Assembly (NCBI RefSeq): GCF_019649055.1
Contig: NW_026570266.1
Span: 992,001 to 1,056,000, forward strand
DNA from: Paramacrobiotus metropolitanus
Taxonomy: Eukaryota > Tardigrada > Eutardigrada > Parachela > Macrobiotidae
Direction of reading: 5' to 3'
Length of the DNA stretch: 64,000 nt
How positions within the stretch are numbered: position 1 is the first letter of the stretch; each line of letters begins with the position of its first letter. A model generated the notes under the pieces. That model was not told the origin of the DNA, searched no databases, and was given only the letters and a program-made list of their open reading frames with translations. The position numbers were made by a program, and so were the translations under genes. This document shows positions 37,291 through 49,300 of this stretch, one piece after another.

Positions 37291-40200
37291 ATGGCGACAC
37301 TGTTGCTTCTTACAGTACTCGTGATCATATTGACCATTCTTACGCAACCATGCGCAGGTGCTGACCTTCCCACAGGTAAGGGTAGCGAGAGCAAATTTAT
37401 CCCTGGCCTGTATTAAGGAAAGTTTCCCTATACATGGTACCAAATTCATGTACTCGTACTTTACATGCACGAAAATTTCTTTTTCGCGCACTCTCATATT
37501 GAATTTTTTTATGACATTCTGTTAGTACAAGATTGTCACATGTGGGGACTTTATTGGTCAAATCAAAAACGCAATGCATAAACATAAAAAGAAACACACT
37601 AAACTATAACAGAAAAATTTCGCTTAGTTTATCTAGTCCTTCCATCGTGCCCAGCACTGAAGCCGCATTTCCCCGTTGAATTTCGATGGACAAACGCTGT
37701 CGCAGAAATTCGTGCGAGTGTGCTTCCCCGGTGTGCTGTTGCAGTCTTTTTCAAAGCTTTTTGATGTTGGTGATCGCCGAAGGTCCCCATGGGCCCAGTG
37801 TTTCGAAAGCGATCGGGACGAACAGGTAGCGGCCGGCCAGATATGAACAGTCCAGATATGAGTACAGTAAAACCTGTGACTTTGAACACTCGCGTAAATT
37901 GAACACTGGTGTACATTGAACGGTGTACGGAACCGGCGCGTCTCGTAGACTCAGAACCACCGCCTCCAGGGGCGTCCCCCCGGGGGGCAGCTGTTCTGCA
38001 CATTGAACAGGCGTCTACATTGAACGAAAAATTTGGAACCGCAAGTGTTCAATGCTCGTAGGTTTTACTGTAGTCCTGATTTCTTTAACTCTGTTTGCAC
38101 GGCGGCCTCTCCCGCTGTGGTGGAAGGGGCCTTAACATGCGACAGCGCAACCGTGTCTGCGCATGTCACGTCCCAAGCGAGACATAAGCAGATCAATGGA
38201 AACCGCCGGTGAAGCGGCTGATGACCTTTCGAGAAAGGTTTACTGAAAGGTTGATGACCTTCACTGAACGCCACCCATCAACCCGTCAACCTTCCTGCCG
38301 GCTACATGCGCGCACAGACGGGTTTCACGCCGTTGTACACAAATCATCTGTGTGACTGTGTCTATAGATTATCATGAAAGAATGCCCAAAAGATTGTCTA
38401 CAGAATTTCATGAGCAAAAAAAAGTTTGAGAATGCACAAAAGCGAAAGTCTCCACGGATGTTCCTGTACGGGCTGTAACCGGGCAGACGACTGTTCTAGG
38501 TGTGGTGCGTAGGCTAATCCGTGCAAAAAACAAACAAAGATTTTCTGTGCGAAATGCGAATACATCTTCCATACACATCTTCTATGTGAATTGAAGTAGA
38601 ATCATGCGGGCAGGGGATAAAAGGTGGCAGTGGCACCTGCCACTGGCAATTGCCACCGGCAGTGGCGGTTGCCACTACGCGTTCTGGCAAGCGATATAAC
38701 GTGGCAACTGCCGGAACAAGGAAATGAGATAGATGTGCCAGCCAACGATAATCTCTGTATAAAATATCTAAAAAATTAAGAAGGAAGTAAGTCGCCGGGT
38801 AGTTCTAATTTATGGTACGTGTTCTGGTGGTAAGCGTAGCGGTACTGGTGGTGGTAATGGGACTGGCAGCGGTTATGGTAGTGGTAAGGTGGAAACCCAA
38901 ATTCCTTAGCTGTCTTGATTTTCTCATCTGTTTTTGGGATGTTTTCTTATGCATTTGTTTTCTTACTCGCTAGGTTTTCTTATGGTTGCTTCTTAGATTA
39001 TTCTTAGATTTTCTTAGGTTTCTTAGGTGAATTCGGGTTATTCTTAGGATATTCTTAGGTTGTTCTAAGGTTTTCTTTTCTCAGGTCTTCAAATTTTTTT
39101 CTTAAGTTTTGTGTTGTTTCTTAAGAAAATCTAAGAAATAAACTAAGAAACAGCAAAATATATCCTAAGAAATCTAAGGAAAATAATAGAATTAAGAATG
39201 CTGAAAAAGCTAGGAAAGTAGGAAAACTGGGACACCTGACAATGAGAAACCAAGCAAAACAAGGAAATCTGAGAAAATTGAAAAGATGCAGTCCCACCTC
39301 CGTAACCACTTCCATTACCATCACCACCACCATTAAAACCACCAGTACCTAAGAATTATGTACTATACCTACCATTACGGGCATCGGTGACACTACCAGC
39401 ACCGCTACCACAGCAAATACCAGAACCATTGACTAGCGTTACCCGGTGACTTACTCCCTTCTGAATTTTTTTTTTATTTAAGAAAGAGATTATCGTTCGA
39501 TGGCACGTCCATCTCATTTGAAAATTCGGTCAGTTGCCACGTTTTATCGCTTGCCAGAACTCGTAGTGGCAACTGCCACTGCCGGTGGCAGCTGCCAGTG
39601 GCAGGTGCCACTGCCACCTTTTATCCCCTGCCATCATGCGCGCGTAATAGGTTAATATTTTTCCGTTCCGCGGTCGCGGGGAATGGAAAAGGGGAAAAGG
39701 ATTTTCCAGTTATCTGGCAACCGTAATTAGTACCAGTGTGGCTACCTTTAGTACTGTACCTGTTAGGAAAAGGGAATCTGTGCCGCTTCTCGTAATAGAA
39801 ATTCTTTATCAATCAATACTGACAGACGCTGCAGTGTTTACTCATCGCCATTGATAGGTTGGCAAGAACGAATCCATCAAAAGGCGCTTAACGAGAGACG
39901 ATCCCAGTTAACCACAATGATCAGTCCCAATGGAACATTTTTTGATGACCAAGTCCTTCATCCGGACAGCGAAGAGTATTCCACTGGAGCTCTGCCAAGC
40001 TTCAAGTTGTGGCCGAACAACGGAAAAAATATTCCATACGAAGCTGCCACTAATCTGGGTACGTTTATGGTTGCCAAGTTATAGCAGTTCCGATTAGCAA
40101 GTGGTGACCTCTTCCTTGCACTAGGGAACATTACATACGAGTACAGATACAACACCTGATACTGTACTGGCTGGCCGACGGCTGTAGCACCAAAGGGCAC

Positions 40201-42613
40201 TGAAAGCGACAGCGTATATTATGTAAAACGTCTGTGGTTGCAGGTGATTTTACTGTTACGCAGATTGAGCTTGCGCTGCAAGCCATCGTGCAGCAAACAA
40301 CTTCGTGCATCACATTTAAGAAGCGGACAACCGAAGAAAACTACATCGCCTTCTCTGCGGGATCGCGGTATGGACAATGCGAGCAGTATGCCTGGCCATC
40401 TGTAGCTGAATTTTATTTGCAGATGCCAATCACCCGTTGGGAAACAAGGCGGACGTCAGGTTATCACGGTAACCCCAAAATGTGCCGAGCGCGGTCTCCT
40501 TCAGCACATGGTACTGCACGCTGTGGGGTTGTTCCATGAGCATCAGCGTCCCGATCGGGACAAACACGTACTAATTTATGCTGACCACGCAATAAATGGC
40601 TCCATGCCACGGCACTTCCGTATACTGCACAAGATGCCGGTGTACGGAACACCGTACGATATCCAATCCATTATGCACTATGGACCGTATGATTTCGCCA
40701 AATCTAAGCGTATCCCGGTGATGATTCCCAAGAAAGGTCGGAAGGTGAGCGGAAAGAATTGTTTTAGTTGGTCTAAATGAAAATCCGCATCCCTTCCAAA
40801 TTATCCAGGTTCCAGATCTACATTACCACAAACACATAAAGTGGATACACCAATGCCGGTACAGAACCTCCGAAAGAACAAACAAAAGGCACTGCTATAA
40901 TCGGAAAGCTCATGTTCTAAAACGCGGCCAGACAGAGTCAGTTTTTCCTAAAAAAAATCCATTAGTGTAATCAAACACATAACTTCCATAAACTGGGTCG
41001 GCCATACATGTAGATTTAGAGTATCTCCATACTTGAGAATAGAAACTACTGTTGATACGTTAAAGGTGCTATGTAAGTTTGGAATTAAATACCCTTTTCA
41101 ATTAACTAACCAATCCAAGCCATTTGATTAGCCTGGCTATGAATCACAAGCAACGCGACGGCGAAGCGAAGCTGTTTCTTGTACGAACGCAAGCTTAAAA
41201 CCCAGTAGCCCGGTGTTCGTGGGAAGAAACGAATGTAACCGACCAAAACGTTCGGACAGCCAAAACATCTGGCGGACGTTCTGGTTAAAGTTAAACGAGG
41301 CAAAGCGGACGGTCAAAAAGGCGTCCACCGTACATTTTGTCCATCCAGTGAATTTCCGTATTGGCTCGACCGTCAAGTTGTGATTGTTTTTTGAGCTTTT
41401 CGAGCCGGTAGTTCTGTTCGGCATTGAATGTGTTCGGCTGAAATTCGTTCACTGATTAACGTGTCCGGCTTGAAAACGCACTCAGCACTTGGTGGCATAG
41501 AACAATGCAATAACCTGGTTGGGCAAGATTTAGGACGGACGTTAATTTTAACCTTAACCGTTCTAGTCGGTTACAAACGAAGATCGCCCACTTATAACGC
41601 ATATTAATTACAAACGCCCACTTATAACGCATATTAACGTTTCCCTGGTATTACACATTATCTTCTGGTGGTCGCAGACACCGATGGGACAGAGGGCTTC
41701 GCTCAGCCGGCGCGACTTGCTGAAGGTATACAGTGCATATAACTGCAGTGTCATGGACGCCAATGTGGAGGGCGGCGAGCCTCTGCCGTCCTTCGCTAAA
41801 GATTACGTCAGCCGGGAGCAGTGTAATCTGGTTGCTGCGGTGCACTGTCAGGACTCGGAATGGACCTTAGTCAATTGTACGTCCAAACCCTGGCTAAAGT
41901 TAGCCTGCGACAAAGACGTTACGGATGAGGTTGTGCTGCACTTGAGCACGGCGATGGCTCGCTATCCGCTACGCTATACTGTTCTGAATGTGTATGATGG
42001 ATCCCATCTGGATCGGGACGCCTTCAACCCCATCCGGAGACAGATCATCGAAATGAGTGTCCTCTTCTGCTACAGCCCCGTTACCACACAGCGCATGGCC
42101 GGATTGTATTTTCCTAATCTTATCAGCTTACGCTTCAGCCATTGCTACAACCTGAATATCACCAGGAGAGATTTTACGGCAAAAATCGCACCGAGCAGTT
42201 ACACAAAATTACGCATCTTAGATTTTCACCGTTCCACTATTCAGGCGCTGGAACAAGGCACGTTCACGGATTTACCGGCATTACGGCTGCTGGCGATGGA
42301 AACTAAACTGCATTTCATGTACTCCTTCGTGCCAGTTATGCGGCAGTATTTGAACCGACTGCACTGCGGCTGTACGTTTGCGTGGCTGAGGTTGTGGAGG
42401 AAGACCAACGCCCGCTTAATGGTAAAAGCCTCATGGTACGAAGTCTTCTTCTTTGAAGGAATTCGTGGTAATTATCCGTACGACCGCCGCGATGTTTATT
42501 ACCCCATTGACTGCAACGTTAAACCTTTTCCCTGGACGCATAACCAGATCGACTATGCGCAAATGGAATATTCACTGCACGAGCCCAATTGCACGCATTG
42601 TATCAAAATGTAG
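37291..42613 (+). CDS. Secreted astacin-like protein with one LRR/Cys unit; catalytic Glu replaced (astacin B)
   Basis: Exons 37291-37375, 39858-40058, 40244-40367, 40423-40744 and 41678-42613 join in phase to 555 residues. The first exon is a signal peptide (MATLLLLTVLVIILTILTQP). The propeptide (WQERIHQKALNERRS) and exon phases match astacin A, and the 124-bp exon is the same length in both. The zinc site reads QHMVLHAVGLFHEHQRPDRD: the three histidines (165, 169, 175) remain, but the general-base glutamate of HExxH is methionine 166 (ATG at 40508). The Met-turn SIMHYG is kept. One cysteine/leucine-rich unit follows and ends ...EPNCTHCIKM. I infer an inactive or strongly impaired enzyme. 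The gene reads open otherwise. Intron 1 is filled by mobile elements. Confidence 0.87.
37629..38280 (-). mobile_element. LINE 3'-end remnant, split by a MITE
   Basis: On the minus strand, CLAWDVTCADTVALSHVKA (about 38200-38080) and YLFVPIAFETLGPWG plus a final IQRGNAASVLGT-type segment (about 37840-37650) are pieces of the same C-terminal region seen in the larger LINE at 51990-54371. They are separated by the 206-bp element at 37865-38070 and broken by further frame changes. The remnant sits in intron 1 of astacin B, antisense to it. Confidence 0.75.
37865..38070. mobile_element. Tigger/pogo-like MITE with TA duplication
   Basis: Starts CAGTAAAACCTGTGAC and ends TAGGTTTTACTG, inverted to each other, with TA on both sides (37863-37864 and 38071-38072). 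Inner parts repeat the TTGAACAC / GTGTTCAA theme. No transposase is present. It lies inside the LINE remnant, so it arrived later. CAGT...AAACC ends with TA target sites fit the Tigger group of mariner-type transposons. Confidence 0.75.
38609..39632. mobile_element. 1024-bp hairpin MITE, 8-bp target duplication (hAT-like)
   Basis: Exact 8-bp direct repeats ATCATGCG flank the element at 38601-38608 and 39633-39640. The ends GGCAGGGGATAAAAGGTGGC and its complement continue as inverted repeats for about 150 bp, rich in TGCCACTGGCA-type words. Weaker complementarity goes on nearly to the centre, so the whole element could fold back. There is no transposase. An 8-bp duplication is typical of hAT elements. 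It lies in intron 1 of astacin B. Confidence 0.88.
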
Positions 42614-43135
42614 ATGAACAAAGCGGAGCTTCGTATCATTATTTTTAGCGGGACAACTGCCCTTCCTGAGAAGGCTGTTAACGATTTTTTGGGTATAGCC
42701 TAAACGTATTCGATGGAATTTATGCAACTGGACAATCCTTATACACCGTAGTACTGTTGAAGTTCTGAAGACTGCAATAACCGTTAAGCGCTTTTTGTTT
42801 TCAGTTAGTTAGTGTGCAACCTTTATAGTAGGTAGAAATACATCTGATGAGTGTGTACAATACAAACCACTGCGTGGAACTTCGCAATTGCGGAGTGCTA
42901 AGACTAATACTGGTCTTGTAACGACCAGTATGTACTAGTTTGAATGCGTAGTAGTGTAAAACAGCAACTCTTACACTGTGTCACATTCCCACGCTCTGGA
43001 ATGAGATCACATAATGATAATCCAGTCGACATGTTAACCACAAACCTTGGCGGAAATGCACGATGGTCGAAAGTGATAAATCTGAATAACGCTGTAGTGA
43101 TTTTTAATTCAATAGCGTGATAACAATATCAAGAT
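42614..43135. other. Spacer downstream of astacin B
   Basis: No gene was seen. A small hairpin with 9-bp arms ATACTGGTC / GACCAGTAT lies at 42907-42931. Confidence 0.45.
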
Positions 43136-43882
43136 CTAGTTACGGTTAAACAAAACAACATTCTCAACGGTCCCGATTACTGAAGCAGCATTACCGCGTT
43201 GAATTGCTAAAGAGATGTTCTGTTTCAAAAACTCAAGACTACGAATCTCGCCGGTTTGTTGCGAAATCCTCTTCCCAATCTCGTTAACAAATCGTTTGGC
43301 AGATGTACCAAAACTACCAAAAGTCTCAAAGCCGACAGCCGTGAATTCATATCGCCCCAAAAGAAAACTGTACTTTTTTGCTTTCTCAGCTTCGGCATGG
43401 TCTGCTGCCGCCCCGGCCTTTACACTGGTCTGATCCAAATACGATCGGGCGACAGTATCAACACAAGTAACATTCCATGCCAAACACAGTCCCCTTCTCC
43501 ATGGGAAGGTAGTGATACCATCGGGACGTGTTTCGTTTTCATGATGCATGCCTCTCGGTTCAGTCCTTGCAGGTATGCCTGCTGAGCCAAGAGCGCGTCG
43601 CAAGATGTCGTTAATGCAGTCATGTCTCGCCCGTCTTCCCGCTGAATATTTGCAGCTCAAGCCATGGTGACCGTCTGCAACAACGTCGCTTCCGCATCTG
43701 CACTGGTGATCGGATGATGCCGGTGCGCCAAGCCGAATCGCGACGGCGATCCGGAACGACTCATCATCCAAAAGGTTTCCGAGTGAAGACGATGGAAGTG
43801 CGTGAGTCCAGGCGCCTGACTCCGGAGTCGAAACAGCTAGCAGCCGAGCTTTGCTAGTGCCATCCGAAGCTTCGTGTAGCAT
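43136..43882 (-). mobile_element. LINE 3' fragment with an open 248-codon C-terminal frame
   Basis: The open frame carries a CRCGS...HHGLSC...H zinc-knuckle-like cluster, then RPDGITTFPWRRG, LAWNVTCVDT and a terminal LAIQRGNAASVIGT. The larger LINE in this window has the same order in its tail. Upstream reverse-transcriptase sequence is missing, so this is a 5'-truncated insertion. Its lack of stops suggests it is fairly young. The RPD...DVT pair recalls restriction-like endonucleases of some LINEs, which is an inference. Confidence 0.75.
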
Positions 43883-44244
43883 GGCTGCCTGCTCATAACG
43901 CTTAATATAACGCTTAATACAAGAACGTCCTAAACCTAATACAGACCATCCTAATAAAGAGCTTCAGTCAAACGGCCACGCCCTACGATCAAGGCACAAA
44001 CCAATAATGGCATGGTAAAGTCTACACAGTAAATAGGCTCAGGCACTATCTGTACTTTATGGCTATTTTCCAGTCGTACTGCGCCACGTTTACGTTTTAC
44101 CCCAGTCACTGCGTACGCTTCATACTAGTGTGCAAGTTGTGGTATTATAAGTGAACTCAATCGGTTTTTGCGCCCATCTTTCATCAGTTTGCGCTATAAA
44201 CTGGGGGTCCGAACAGAAATGGTTTAACGATTATCTTGGACAGA
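43883..44244. other. Short spacer, no feature
   Basis: Nothing recognisable. It presumably includes the promoter of the small secreted-protein gene at 44245. Confidence 0.4.
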
Positions 44245-45146
44245 ATGCAGAGCCTGTCGGTATTTTGCATCCTCCTCGCTATAGCTGCTGTACAATCGCA
44301 GGAATCGTGCGACGATGCGAACTTGGAAAAAGAAATCGGTGGTGGTTGCAGTGATTACGATTTGGTTATGGGCTTCATGCCGATGGTTGAATTCTGCTTC
44401 TCCCGTGAAGGGATAAGCCTAACGTTCGGTAGATCACGAGGGAACATCACAGATGTACAGCTAAGTCGCATTTGCGAGTGGGTATAACTGCAGCATTTTC
44501 TACGAAAATATTAATATTAATTAATGTAGTCATGGTAATCAGGAATAAGTTATTCAAGGATACGGAGAGCGTATGCTGAGTGTGCTTGCCAACTGGTTGC
44601 CAACTGATCGCTGATTCCTTTCAGTATTGTACAGATGACGGCTCGAAGTTTCCATGACTTCGTTCGCACTTGCATCGCCCCTAATTATACCGATGCGCAC
44701 ACTGGTGCCGAGGGTGGGCTTGCACTAACGCAGATGTGTCAACATTCCAATGCGTACAAGATTGGTAAACTGGTCTTTAGCTGTGTCCATAAGATGGAGC
44801 AAGATCATCAGCGATGCATGCCGGGCATCTTGTATACCGTCCTTCCCAAAGATATCGAGAGCAGCAGTCCGCAACTGTTTCTCCGTAAACCGAGAATTAT
44901 ATGGGAAGCCTGTTGGTATGTGGTACGAATTGCACGATTAACAATAGCCTTTGTTGCAGCAGTTCTCGAGCTGTGCCTTTAATCCACGTCTGTTTTGGCA
45001 GCTACATTCAAAAGTACGAAAGATGCTACATGCCGGTGGCGGAAGTTAAGTGTACTACGGAAGAAGTATCCGCAAATCGGCATCTGCTGAGCCACATTTA
45101 CCGCTCATTTAACTGCGCACAACACTTTCCAAGCTGCGTTCCCTGA
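44245..45146 (+). CDS. Small secreted cysteine-rich protein, unknown family
   Basis: Exons 44245-44477, 44625-44915 and 45002-45146 join in phase to 222 residues. The donors (GTGGGT, GTATGT) and acceptors (TTTCAG, TTGGCAG) are good. The start ATG leads straight into a signal peptide (MQSLSVFCILLAIAAVQS). The rest has 14 cysteines spaced through all three exons, mostly 10-30 residues apart, which suggests seven disulphides. No transmembrane segment remains after the signal. I do not recognise the family. It stands alone between a LINE fragment and the atlastin-like gene copy 2. Confidence 0.75.
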
Positions 45147-46371
45147 TCACACTGATATTTCGGTCGAGGAATTAGTGCCATAGAAATATGTTTTGTGTCA
45201 ATTCAAACGAGGTTGTGAGTTATGTATAGAAGTACTGAAATTCATATCTAGCACGTACGTACGTATCTTTTGTAGAAGTTTAAGTATGCCTTGGTTAGCG
45301 CCTTAGCGGGTATAATTATCGGCTTTTTAATTCTGTCTGTAAATGTACGCCTTTTCACACGCTTTTCCACTGCTGGCCTATTACAAAAATTATCTACGAA
45401 TGCATTTGATTGATTATTATGGGTGGGAACCGTGGGATGGCGATTTAGAGTTTTAATTAGCGGCACTGTAACGTAGCTGCTGCAACGTATTCCATTCTGC
45501 GTATATTCCATCCAGCGAAATTGTTACTATTCAAGGAAGCTTTTACTCTATGCTGTCCAACGGTTCAAGAACTATGACTGCATTATTTTCCTGAAGCTTT
45601 GCTATAAACAACCACTTAACCATATTGTAGACGAACCCGAACGTTCAGAATCACGGCATTTTTCCAAAACTAAATAAATAAAATGTGAATCTCAGAATTT
45701 TTTTACCACTTCTTCCTAATAATGATAATGGTGAATTTATTGCCTTCGTGTAACGGAGCCGCGCCCGTTTTAAAGCAGTGGACAATGATCAAGAATTACA
45801 TTCCTAAAAGGTGAGACTTGGATAAAGCTTTGCGGTACAAGGAAAGGGATACCGGATGCACCTAAATATGCTATAAGTAAAATGCTATCGAATTTTACCC
45901 CGCGTCTAGCTGTTGTCGAGTTACCCCTTGATTGCTGTATTCCGGAAGAAAACCATAAAGTTCATTCAGCTACGCACCTGGTTTTACATTATAGGTTTTC
46001 TATAAGAAAAGCCGCAACTCAGAAGGTAACGTGGCGGTAATTGCGCAGAGATCACTCGACTTAACGTAAGTACGAGTATATCTGTAGTTAGGGGGAGAGC
46101 ATTCGATATCCCATTCCCTGTGTAGCATGCTGCAATGCTCTATTTGTAACTGAATGACTCATCGATACAGCTTGTTAATTAAAATATTCACGGCTTGTTA
46201 ACGGATTTTGATTCTTATAAACATTGGCCACAAGTACACAACGACGTAATAACTAAGCCAAGTGTAGCGAAAAGCAAAAGATTTAGAAAGCCAAAGCACT
46301 GTCGTCCATAGGCCCCATAATGAATAAACTGCCGTTGAGCGAAATTCCAGTGCTGTCTTTTGGAGGAACAC
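45147..46371. other. Spacer without a recognised gene
   Basis: No homologous exon was found. Short AT-rich and mixed segments only; no clear terminal repeats. Confidence 0.4.
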
Positions 46372-49300
46372 TCAATTCCCTTTGCCCAAGTTAGAAATGC
46401 GATTAGTGACACTGGCCAGTTGTTGCTGGATTTCATCATACTTGGCCTGCGCGCTTTTCTGCTTCTCGCGGGCTTCACGGCGTGGATCGTATATGCCGAA
46501 GGAGGCCACCTGCCCGAGACCTTCCCAAAAGCCAACCGGCTGCGCCGCTTGACTCTTCCAGTGCGATAGCGTATTGACAGCGTCCTGCAGCTGGCGGCGC
46601 AGTGTATCGGCTTCAGTGGTTAACTGGGTCAGTGTGGCACTGTGCTGCTTCGCTTTCTCCGCGTCTTCCGCTTTCTGCTTTTTCAGATCGGCCAGTTCTT
46701 TCGCCTGCTTAGCTTCCGTATCCTTATTGGCTTTCGTTGCTTTCGCGAACTCGTCCTTGGCGGCCTGCAAGGCGTCTTGCGCTGCCTTGCGTTCAGCCGC
46801 ACTTTTGTTTGCCATGTCCTTCATCGCGGCTTCCATCTTCTGCATAGACTCTTTCTGCTCCTCCAGCTGACGCCGCGCCGCTTCGCGCGTTTCCTCTACT
46901 TCGTGCTGCCGTTTGTCCAGCTCGGCACGATGCTCCGCTTCCTGCTGCAGACGCTGGTCGTTGGCCGCGGCGATCCCGGTAAACTCCTCGTCGATACTTT
47001 CATCCAGCTTCTTCAAGAACGGTTTGGCTTTGATGGGCTCGCGAGCCAAAATCGCCACTTCGTTCTGGTTGATCAGTTTGCAGTTTTCCTTGTACAGTGC
47101 GTGCATCTCCTTCAACTTTTCCGGGTCCACACCCTGGCTAGTGACCTACTCAACCAATAAGGACCATTGTTATGCGTTCCAGCTTTCCGTCAGCGACTTT
47201 GGATAGTTACCATAGTCATATTCGATCGGTAATACTTGAATGCGAGGTCCACGGCCACTTGCAGTTCAAAGCGAACCATTGCCTAGGAAATTAGCAGGGA
47301 ATCTCTCAAGTGTAACCAGGCAAAAGGGAACTACGAGTATTATAACATTACCTCCAACATGTTCTCGGCTTTGGGAATCTTGCCTCCAACGAATAATTCT
47401 GTTATGTGCTACGAGACAAATAACCATAAAGCGGCATCAGTTACAATGATAAAATTATAATATCACTTATAATTTTATCTACCGGGTGGCTGAACAAAAT
47501 GGCGGGCTCCGTTTTTCGTCGGTTTCTTGCAAACCGCTTGCCCCACCCACCGTAAACAGCTTAGACTGGTTTGATAGATAATTTTATTGGTTAATAAACC
47601 CAGTATAACGTTTTTCAAAAAATTTAGCGGTGCTCGTATTAAATGGCGCCACCCGAAGTCGGGTCGAAATATATTCTGGCCAGCTCGCAAAACTTAAAAT
47701 CTCAAGGCGTTTTTTTTCCTGCATGGACTTTTCGAACACTTTCAACTGTTTCGTTTAGAGAAACACATCTTTTTTCAATAGTAAAAAACTTGTGGATATC
47801 CTGCACGTGCTGGACGAGTTATTCGCCAGCGTACTTTTGATTTTTCCAAAAAATGTCAATGTTTTTGCTTTATTTTTATGGGTATAGTGTGTTAAAATTT
47901 TTGGCTGCATGACAGGTTGTGGCAAAAAATGCCGGTTTAGATTTTATATGTAGCTAACACATTGCCCTTGCGGAAATCAGATTGAATCAGATGAGCTGTC
48001 AAAGCACTGGACAGATATCTGCTTTCAAAAATCCTCCTTGTGGATTTCACGATAATTGCGGGTGCGGGCTTTCGGTTATTCCTTGTATTGGTCAAACACG
48101 GTAGCCAGGATATTACAGTTCCCTACAGTAAAAAAACTAAAAACAACCCCTTTACCCAAAATAGTAACGAGAGCCACATTAATGTCCTTAACTGAACAGC
48201 AGCAATTTTTGTTTAGAAATGGGTAAATTCAAAATTTCGTTTCTTGGCCAAACGTCAATCCCACCCACCTTTAGAAAAAAATTCATAAAAAATTTAAACC
48301 TTTGTACAATGTCGGTTTATTTTAACTTTTGTATGCAGTAAAGATTGTTCTCTCTAATGACACTAGAACGATGTCAATCAGGCATCTGACAGACCAAGCG
48401 CACGCTGGTAAAGCAGACCGCCATTCTGTTCGGCCACCCGGTACATATCATAACTATAGAATTTTATAGTCTTTCACTTATAATGACGCGGCCTTTTTTT
48501 CGTACCGCGCAAATGTCATTTTACTATGTGCACAGCTCGCGACTACTGTGCGACTCAAAGATCTACTGTGTACTGAAGACATTTGACCGCTGCCCTATTC
48601 TGCTGATAAATATATCTAGAAACTTGCATAAATAACTATCGACAAATTAGTTGTTCTGAAAAGTTCCGAGACTCCGAGTAGATCATTACTCACGTACACA
48701 CAAGCACACTTCTTTTACATTAGTGCGAGACTGCGAGTGTTTGTTATAACGAGAGAAGACAGCTAGTCTGTACCTCAACAAAACCGGCAAATGCTCCGCA
48801 GTTGTATACAGTGTCCTTATGCTGGAACGGCCGTAACATTCTCACGCCGAACATTTCGTTAAGAAACACATTAACGTATTGCAGGAAATCGGGCAGAATA
48901 TCTGCAAAACAGAAACGCATTTGCTAACAAGTAAGAGCTGATTTAGGAAAAATATGTTATATTGTACTGAATCTAAAACTTCGTACGCTCTTCCGTCATG
49001 CTGAACTCTTGGTCATCAGGATCATTGGCAATTCGCGGCATGAGGAAACAGCGCAGTTGTTGATACGCTTTGGTGATTTCTTTCATAATGTAAGCATTTT
49101 TTGTGGTGTTCAGACTTTTCTACCGGAGAAATGCAGACACTATTATTATACGAGAAATGTAGCTTTATTTTAAACTTGTACAAGCAAATGCCATTTACAC
49201 TTAAACTCAGATATCGAATACCTAGAACAAATAAAACAACTCTTCAAGCTCTTTTGAACAACCAACAGTTACCCAGCAAATATACCTGTCGCTGTAAATA

